From the NCBI GenBank assembly GCA_035406565.1, contig DAONLG010000027.1, positions 1-16,545 on the forward strand: a stretch of DNA of 16,545 nt, read 5' to 3'. The notes under the pieces are model-generated. The model was not told where the DNA came from. It did not search any database and saw only the letters and a list, made by a program, of their open reading frames with translations. Both the position numbers and the translations under genes were made by a program. Shown here one piece after another: positions 8,024-12,461 of the stretch; within the stretch, counting starts at the first letter, position 1, and each line of letters opens with the position of its first letter. The DNA is from Soehngenia sp035406565 (lineage in GTDB: Bacteria; Bacillota; Clostridia; Tissierellales; Tissierellaceae).

Positions 8024-8347
8024 TCAAGTTCTGTCTTTCGGATGTTTTAAAAACTTCTTTTTATTACTTATTTGTTTATTTTTGTATACATTATATAAAT
8101 CTTTGTTGTAATATCTTAAAAATGGTAATAATAATATTTGTAATAATAAAAATACTCGAATATCAATATCAAAAATATTTAAAAAAAATTGATTTAGAGA
8201 TAAAAATATACTTAACAAACTTGTATAAAAATACATCATGAATTTTTCTTTCTCAAATGATTTATAGATTGGAATGTATCTGATATACCAAATTAAAAAC
8301 GGGAATGTAAAGCCACATAATAAAAATATATTGTAAATTTTCATCAT
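8024..8347 (-). CDS. Small membrane protein of unknown function
   Basis: I do not recognise this protein. From the ATG at 8347 it has about 107 residues with three hydrophobic segments: roughly 1-22 (IFLLCGFTFPFLIWYI), 35-55 (YFYTSLLSIFLSLNQFFL) and 60-78 (FLLLQILLLPFL). A very basic, Lys-rich tail follows, probably cytoplasmic. The longer frame starting at 8383 would overlap the upstream gene by 35 nt. The upstream stop TAG is followed by one base and then ATGATG, so a coupled start at 8347 or 8344 is likelier; no Shine-Dalgarno sequence is seen, which fits coupling. It shares a promoter with the secreted protein gene before it. The pairing could mean a secreted factor with its membrane partner or immunity protein, but that is a guess. 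Confidence 0.5.
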   Translation of the reverse strand: MMKIYNIFLLCGFTFPFLIWYIRYIPIYKSFEKEKFMMYFYTSLLSIFLSLNQFFLNIFDIDIRVFLLLQILLLPFLRYYNKDLYNVYKNKQISNKKKFLKHPKDRT

Positions 8348-8348
8348 A

Positions 8349-8597
8349 CTAATGGAAATCATAAGAGTAAATTGTCTGTCCAATTTGCCCAGTGTAGTTG
8401 CTGTATTTATAAAAAGTTGTAGGAGTCACAGAATAATTCTTACTCTCAATATTAATAAAACTTTGAGATAAATCTATGGCTTGTATTACATTTCTATTTT
8501 TGTCAGAAATAAAAAAACTTCCATTAGCAATTGCAATATTAGTCATATTAAACATTAACGTCAAAACTAAAAACATAGATATACCTTTTTTAACCAA
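8349..8597 (-). CDS. Small putative secreted protein of unknown function
   Basis: The protein has 82 residues with a signal peptide-like N-terminus: MVKKG, a hydrophobic core FLVLTLMFNMTNIAI, and a probable cleavage site after ANA or AIA near residue 24. The mature part would be about 57 residues, without cysteine, rich in Ser, Asn, Tyr and Ile, ending in an aromatic tail YSYDFH. The start used is TTG at 8597, which gives the basic N-region; the ATG at codon 8 has AAAAGG 7 nt upstream and is a real alternative, though it loses the basic residues. A near-consensus sigma-A promoter lies about 45 nt upstream. I find no family match by eye. It is probably a real gene because promoter, signal sequence and coupled downstream gene agree. 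Confidence 0.5.
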   Translation of the reverse strand: MVKKGISMFLVLTLMFNMTNIAIANGSFFISDKNRNVIQAIDLSQSFINIESKNYSVTPTTFYKYSNYTGQIGQTIYSYDFH

Positions 8598-8643
8598 ACA
8601 ATCACAACCTTTCTTATATTGTTTGATACCTTAAATTTGCTTC

Positions 8644-8672
8644 ATTATAACTCTTTTTGAATATTTCGTCAA
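8644..8672 (-). promoter_or_regulatory. Strong sigma-A type promoter of the small secreted/membrane gene pair
   Basis: TTGACG (8667-8672), a 17-nt spacer and TATAAT (8644-8649) on the minus strand match the vegetative consensus at 11 of 12 positions. Transcription would start near 8637, about 40 nt before the TTG start. Confidence 0.8.
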
Positions 8673-8699
8673 TAAACCGTAGCTAAGCGATAGTGTCAA

Positions 8700-8721
8700 T
8701 TAATTGTTGGAAAACAATTAA
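8700..8721. repeat. Short inverted repeat between the IS fragment and the small-gene promoter
   Basis: TTAATTGTT and AACAATTAA form a 9-bp stem around GGAA. No T-run follows on either strand, so it is not a clear terminator. It could be an operator or a relic of a mobile-element end. Otherwise 8673-8803 is very AT-rich and shows no gene. Confidence 0.4.
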
Positions 8722-8803
8722 ATAGTTTTCTAAATAATATTAAAATTATAACCCCTTAATAATATAATGTAATAATTTATAATTTTAATTTACATTAATA
8801 AAC

Positions 8804-9041
8804 CTATATTAATTTCATTTCTTTGCTTTTTCCATTTTGTAATGGAATGTGGTCTTCGTCTGCTTCTATGTAGATTGTATTTACTCTTTTTTTCTCTCCT
8901 ATTTTAAGTTCTAGGTTATCTATTGCTCCATTTTCTCATGATTTTCTTCACTGTTTCTCTACTAATATCCACAGGTGTTGACAATTCTGCTACTTTTTCA
9001 TAACTTACGTCAGTGGATTTATCTAAAATATTTCCTTCTTT
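8804..9041 (-). pseudogene. Frameshifted internal fragment of an ISLre2-family (UPF0236) transposase
   Basis: Two frames on the minus strand join into one recognisable protein piece. The first frame (9041 to about 8918) reads KEGNILDKSTDVSYEKVAEL and then ISRETVKKIMRK before a premature TAA. The next frame resumes as GAIDNLELKIGEKKRVN and then TIYIEADEDHIPLQNGK, ending at TAG 8804. The YIEADEDH motif followed by Q and a Gly-Lys turn is characteristic of ISLre2/UPF0236 transposases as I remember them. A one-base insertion or two-base deletion near the AAATGGAGC sequence explains the frame change. The piece is about 78 codons against a usual length of roughly 450-480, with no N- or C-terminal parts, so it is a dead remnant. 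It lies just inside repeat copy B. Confidence 0.75.
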
Positions 9042-9088
9042 TTATGTAGTTTAGACGATTACATTATATCAAATCGAGGATTATTCTC

Positions 9089-9146
9089 TATATTTTTTCC
9101 CCTGCTTTGTCCAATTTAAAAGAGATGCAATTAAATGCATCTCTAT
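9089..9146. repeat. 58-bp direct repeat, copy B
   Basis: This copy is identical to 7919-7976. It includes the last base pairs of the MupG-like gene: the TAG stop (9143-9145) lies at the edge of its hairpin stem. This position suggests it is the original terminator of that gene, and that copy A is its duplicate or the far side of an inserted block. Confidence 0.97.
9112..9144 (-). terminator. Terminator of the PTS-mupG operon (repeat copy B)
   Basis: AGAGATGCA pairs with TGCATCTCT around a 6-nt loop and is followed by TTTTAAATT on the minus strand, starting at the stop codon of the MupG-like gene. Confidence 0.8.
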
Positions 9147-10231
9147 AATAATTCAAATTTGAACTTTTGCCATGGTCTTACATAATCTAATAAGAACAAT
9201 TCTTCTTCTCTTATTCTGCCAACTACACTGCTTTTCCCAGAATTTTTCATAGATTTTAATGCAATCTGAAGTTCTCCAGCATAATGCTCATATTGACTGC
9301 TTTCAATGATTATATCTCCTCTATTTATATCAACAGTATTTATTGGCTCAAAGAGGTGGCCCTTATATTTTACTCTGCTTTGAGTTGATCTTATCATGTA
9401 CTCGTTTACATCGCCTCTATTAAAGTGCAGCTCATCTAATATTATTTTCTTTTCAACGCTTCCTACACCTTCAATTAAGCTAACTTTAAATGTGAGTAAA
9501 TCCTTGTTTAAATTGCCTAATAATTCTAACTCATCGTTTGAAGCATAGCAGTTAGAAATGATCAAATCATCAATTAAAAAAGTGTTTAACAAGTCTTTAG
9601 CCTGTACATCTATAGGTAAAAATCTATGTTCTTCAAGCGTTGGCAGCCCTTCATTTACATCCCAAGGGCCAAAAGCAGCATTGTTTGAAGATACAAAAGC
9701 TGCAGTTCTAAGACCGTATTCTTTAAATGCTAGCGAAGTTTCCATAAAGTGTTTTCTTGATAATCCTGTATATCTATGTGGATAAAAGTTGTGGCAGCCT
9801 ATTAAATTGTCTTTATTCGGCAAATAGCTCATTATATTTTCAATATATTTTGGATTGCTGCTCATGTTGAGTTCAATCTTCAATCCATAAGGATTATATG
9901 ACATTTCGCTTTCTTCGTTGCCGCTAAACCCCATATCCAGTCTAAGCCCTGTTAGGCCTAATTGTTTAAAAGGTGAAAGATCCTTGTATTCAATATTTAA
10001 ATATTTTAAAACCGAAGGCGAAACATCGGCGATTACCTCCATCCCTAAAGAAGAAGCATAATTAGCTAAATTTCTAAATTCCTCAAGCGATTTATCTTTT
10101 TTATTGTCATCGATAAATAACAAATTTGTAAATATTCTGCTAAACCCATAGCTATGTGCTTTTTCAATGTATTCAATGTCTTTTTGTCTGTCTGATTTAT
10201 TTGGATAAATGGATATGCCTAACCTATGCAT
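9143..10231 (-). CDS. mupG: DUF871/MupG-like (GH170) 6-phospho-glycosidase
   Basis: A 362-residue cytoplasmic protein of the DUF871 (COG3589) family. The characterised relative, MupG of Staphylococcus aureus, cleaves MurNAc-6-phosphate-GlcNAc delivered by a PTS. The N-terminal two thirds look like a TIM barrel: RLGISIYPNKSD at the start, EVIADVSPSVL near 66, GLRLDMGF near 94, GCHNFYPHRYTGLS near 144, and TAAFVSSNNAAFGPWDVNEGLPTLEEHR near 176. The last 110 residues are a separate beta-rich domain with RSTQSRVKYKG and GDIIIESSQYEHYAGELQIAL. Length and order match the family. AGAGGAG lies 6 nt before the ATG, and only 15 nt separate it from the EIIA gene, so it is the last gene of the PTS operon. 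The gene symbol is by homology; the true substrate is inferred to be a phosphorylated disaccharide. No murQ is in view. Confidence 0.8.
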   Translation of the reverse strand: MHRLGISIYPNKSDRQKDIEYIEKAHSYGFSRIFTNLLFIDDNKKDKSLEEFRNLANYASSLGMEVIADVSPSVLKYLNIEYKDLSPFKQLGLTGLRLDMGFSGNEESEMSYNPYGLKIELNMSSNPKYIENIMSYLPNKDNLIGCHNFYPHRYTGLSRKHFMETSLAFKEYGLRTAAFVSSNNAAFGPWDVNEGLPTLEEHRFLPIDVQAKDLLNTFLIDDLIISNCYASNDELELLGNLNKDLLTFKVSLIEGVGSVEKKIILDELHFNRGDVNEYMIRSTQSRVKYKGHLFEPINTVDINRGDIIIESSQYEHYAGELQIALKSMKNSGKSSVVGRIREEELFLLDYVRPWQKFKFELL

Positions 10232-10246
10232 TTTTTTCTCCTCTCT

Positions 10247-10564
10247 TTATTTTTTATACATGATTTCGTATAGATCAACAAATTCTCTTGCGATATCTTT
10301 CATCATTATAGATCCCATCAAGTGATCTTGCGCATGTACTAAAAGTAGTGAAAATTCTTCTTTCACTCCCTTAGCTTCATTTTGAATTAATTTAGTTTGG
10401 CTTTTATGAGCAAGAGATATTTTTTCATCTGCTTTTTCTAAATAAATTCTAGCTGAATTTATGTCATTATCCTTTGCAAAAGCTATCGCTTCCATACATA
10501 TGCTCTTTGCTTCGCCACTATTGTTAATCAAATCCATTATAATTAACTCGAGTTCTTCCCCCAT
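10247..10564 (-). CDS. PTS lactose/cellobiose-family EIIA component
   Basis: EIIA takes phosphate from HPr and passes it to EIIB. The protein has about 105 residues and is all-helical, typical of the Lac/chitobiose EIIA family, with the motif LLLVHAQDHLM. By alignment from memory the first His (about residue 77) is the phosphorylation site and the Asp three residues later is the metal ligand. The ATG at 10564 has GGGAG 8 nt upstream; the alternative GTG at 10573 overlaps that ribosome binding site and is rejected. The gene is separated from EIIC by a hairpin and about 115 nt but lies 15 nt before mupG, so EIIA and mupG are tightly coupled. Confidence 0.95.
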   Translation of the reverse strand: MGEELELIIMDLINNSGEAKSICMEAIAFAKDNDINSARIYLEKADEKISLAHKSQTKLIQNEAKGVKEEFSLLLVHAQDHLMGSIMMKDIAREFVDLYEIMYKK

Positions 10565-10600
10565 ATATGTCACTCCCAGCGTATTTAATCTTCTTATAAG

Positions 10601-10606
10601 TCTATA
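10601..10606 (-). promoter_or_regulatory. Possible secondary promoter (-10 only) before the EIIA gene
   Basis: A TATAAT in the sequence AAGTAGTATAATATAG lies about 37 nt upstream of the EIIA start. The best upstream hexamer (TTACAA, 18 nt away) is a poor -35, so this is weak evidence for separate EIIA-mupG expression. The region is otherwise explained as an AT-rich intercistronic gap. Confidence 0.25.
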
Positions 10607-10648
10607 TTATACTACTTAATGAATAATATTTGTAATGCTATTATTTTA

Positions 10649-10677
10649 TATGGGTAAGAATTGCATTCTTACCCATA
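10649..10677 (-). terminator. Intercistronic hairpin between EIIC and EIIA genes
   Basis: TATGGGTAAGAA and TTCTTACCCATA form a perfect 12-bp stem with a 5-nt loop, starting 4 nt after the EIIC stop. The downstream minus-strand tail is TAAAATAATAG, which lacks a run of T, so it should be a leaky terminator or an RNA-stabilising/processing hairpin rather than a full stop. Confidence 0.55.
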
Positions 10678-10681
10678 CTTT

Positions 10682-11947
10682 TTACTTATTTTGTAATTTT
10701 TGTTTATCTGCTAGCTTAACAAATGGCAAATATATTAGAACAGCAACAACTAAATTTATTGCAGCCAATATTGCCGCTTTTATGCTAGCAGCGTTGGCTC
10801 CAGTTGATAGAAAAGCGCCAATTATTGGAGGTGTAGTCCATGGGATGGCTATATATGTTGGAGGGGCAAATCCTATTGCTGTTCCAATATATGCGATTAA
10901 AGTAAGTATTCCTGGTGTTATCAAAAATGGAATGAATAATATTGGGTTTAACACTATTGGTATGCCAAACATCATTGGTTCATTGATTTGAAATATGCCT
11001 GATGGTGCAGACAACTTAGCAACTTCTCTGTAATCTTTTCTATGCTTTGCTGCTAACATTATGGCAATAATTAACGCTAGTGTAGCACCTGAACCTCCTA
11101 AGTGAACATATGAATCAAAAAATACTCGGGTTATTACATTAGGAGCAGCTTGTCCTGCTTCGATTGCTGCAGCGTTTTCAGTCAAAGCAGGTAAATACAA
11201 TGCATTCATTACTGGATCAAATATATTTGCTCCATGTATCCCAAAAAACCAGAATAAATTGATCAGCATTGCCATGACCATTGCAGAACCCACACCTTGA
11301 CTAAATCCTTGAAGTGGTTTTTGAATAGTATTATATATTAAATCATATAAACTTACTTGCCCTAATTTATCAATTATTAAAAATACAATCCCAAATGTAA
11401 ACATCGTCACCATTCCGGGAATTACTGCTGCAAACGCTCTCCCAACTGAAGGAGGAACTTCTTCGGGCATTTTTATGGTAATATTTCTCTTCATAAGTCT
11501 AACGAATATTTCAGTAGCTATTATTGCTACTAATAATCCTGTAAATAATCCTGTGGCTTGTAAGTAACTCCAATGAATATACCCCCATCCAGCTTCTCCA
11601 TGAGATTGAGGAAGGGTTGCAAAATATGATCCAACAGCAATAAGTCCTGCAGCTAGACCGTCTTGCCCATAAGATTTTGCTAAACTAAATCCGGTAGAAA
11701 AAATTACAAGTAATGTCATAATTGCTAACGAGCCCCACCATACTTGGTCACATATTGGTATTAGTACAGCTAAAGGTTTAATCCATGTAAATAATGTATT
11801 TTTTAATAAGAGTGCAGTAGATCCAGCGAGTATAAGAGGCATTATCGATACAAATCCATCTCTTATTGCCACTAGGTGCCTTTGACTACCTATTCGGCCT
11901 GCAACTGGTACAAATTTTTTCTCCATAAAATTCATAAAGCCTTCCAT
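10682..11947 (-). CDS. PTS lactose/cellobiose-family EIIC permease
   Basis: The membrane permease of the PTS has 421 residues with about ten hydrophobic segments. Family landmarks are the N-terminal MEKKFVPVAGRIGSQRHLVAIRDGF, the sugar-binding WFFGIHGANIFDPVMN with His at 238, and GIFQINEPMMFGIPIVLNP with the conserved NEP at 322-324. This is the CelB/ChbC/LacE-type EIIC fold (Lac family), which takes up beta-linked disaccharides such as cellobiose, chitobiose or lactose. The substrate cannot be told from sequence alone; the MupG-like gene suggests a MurNAc- or GlcNAc-containing disaccharide. The start has AGGGGG 6 nt upstream. EIIB ends 21 nt before it, in the same operon. A strong hairpin follows the stop. 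Confidence 0.95.
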   Translation of the reverse strand: MEGFMNFMEKKFVPVAGRIGSQRHLVAIRDGFVSIMPLILAGSTALLLKNTLFTWIKPLAVLIPICDQVWWGSLAIMTLLVIFSTGFSLAKSYGQDGLAAGLIAVGSYFATLPQSHGEAGWGYIHWSYLQATGLFTGLLVAIIATEIFVRLMKRNITIKMPEEVPPSVGRAFAAVIPGMVTMFTFGIVFLIIDKLGQVSLYDLIYNTIQKPLQGFSQGVGSAMVMAMLINLFWFFGIHGANIFDPVMNALYLPALTENAAAIEAGQAAPNVITRVFFDSYVHLGGSGATLALIIAIMLAAKHRKDYREVAKLSAPSGIFQINEPMMFGIPIVLNPILFIPFLITPGILTLIAYIGTAIGFAPPTYIAIPWTTPPIIGAFLSTGANAASIKAAILAAINLVVAVLIYLPFVKLADKQKLQNK

Positions 11948-11968
11948 CTTAATCCCCCTAACTAAATA

Positions 11969-12277
11969 TTAGTTTTCTAACAATTTCATAGCTTGCTCTA
12001 AAACTTTCTCCCCATTCATAGTTCCATAATTAACAGTTTCAATTATTCCTACCTTGACATTTGTCCCTTTAAAAGTATCTTGCATTTTATTTAGTAAATA
12101 CCTGACTTGAGGCCCTAATAGCACAACATCCACTTTGTCAACATAGTTTTTTACATCAGCCTCAGCAACAGCAAACGCTTCTGCATCTAAATTTTTCTCT
12201 TTTATTACCCGATTCATTTTTGTTACTAATAAACTAGTAGACATTCCCGCTGAACATACAAGCATTATTCTAGTCAA
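11969..12277 (-). CDS. PTS lactose/cellobiose-family EIIB component
   Basis: The 102-residue cytoplasmic EIIB carries the phosphorylated cysteine loop near the N-terminus, LVCSAGMSTSLL with Cys8. Its Rossmann-like fold includes VDVVLLGPQVRYLL near 50-63 and VGIIETVNYGTMNGEKV near 77-93. It passes phosphate from EIIA to sugar held by EIIC. The start codon is TTG at 12277, with a perfect AAGGAGGTGA ribosome binding site 7 nt upstream; an internal ATG at codon 5 would cut off the first strand and is unlikely. It is the first gene of the operon and starts about 20 nt downstream of the expected sigma-54 start site, leaving a very short leader. Confidence 0.96.
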   Translation of the reverse strand: MTRIMLVCSAGMSTSLLVTKMNRVIKEKNLDAEAFAVAEADVKNYVDKVDVVLLGPQVRYLLNKMQDTFKGTNVKVGIIETVNYGTMNGEKVLEQAMKLLEN

Positions 12278-12308
12278 GTTCTCACCTCCTTTTTCTCCTA
12301 TATATTAT

Positions 12309-12324
12309 TGCAAATTCCGTGCCA
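12309..12324 (-). promoter_or_regulatory. Sigma-54 (-24/-12) promoter of the PTS-mupG operon
   Basis: The minus strand reads TGGCAC-GGAAT-TTGCA, an exact match to the sigma-54 consensus TGGCAC-N5-TTGCA. It lies 32 nt before the EIIB start, and the gene upstream encodes a sigma-54 activator of the LevR type. Transcription should start near 12297 and depend on RpoN and that activator. Confidence 0.95.
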
Positions 12325-12342
12325 CACACAGTTTAATAAACT

Positions 12343-12379
12343 CAAAAAAAAGACTAAATCATCAAGATTTTAGCCTTTA
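12343..12379 (-). terminator. Terminator of the LevR-type regulator gene
   Basis: AAAGGCTAAAATC pairs with GATTTAGTCTTT (one bulge, one G-U pair) around a short loop and runs into nine T on the minus strand. It stops regulator transcripts before the sigma-54 promoter, making the PTS operon depend on its own promoter. Confidence 0.8.
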
Positions 12380-12400
12380 AAAACAGATTTTTTATTTATA

Positions 12401-12461
12401 AGTGTGTAATTTTATTTATATAGTGTGTAGTCTGTGTGTTTTTTTACACACAAGTGTATAA
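12401..12461. promoter_or_regulatory. Phased GTGTGTA repeats: probable upstream activator sites for the LevR-type regulator
   Basis: On the plus strand GTGTGTA occurs at 12402-12408 and 12423-12429 (21 bp apart), TGTGTGT at 12433-12439, its inverse ACACACA at 12446-12452, and GTGTATA at 12454-12460. Intervals are close to multiples of a helical turn. The array is about 80-150 bp upstream of the sigma-54 promoter and runs into the 3' end of the regulator gene. This placement is typical of enhancer sites for sigma-54 activators. Binding is inferred. Confidence 0.6.

Noticed and set aside
8017..8241. Plus-strand frame of 74 residues antisense to the small membrane gene
   Set aside because: TTG start without a ribosome binding site or promoter; the minus-strand frame has coupling to an upstream gene, a promoter and a following terminator.
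8349..8597. Lactococcin 972-like bacteriocin identity for the small secreted protein
   Set aside because: Size, signal peptide and aromatic C-terminus are loosely similar, but the Gly/Trp/His-rich mature motifs are absent and the expected large permease/ABC genes are missing.
12401..12461. GTGTGTA repeats as a possible CRISPR or simple microsatellite
   Set aside because: Units are short, partly inverted, and spaced by helical turns next to a sigma-54 promoter, so an activator site explains them better.
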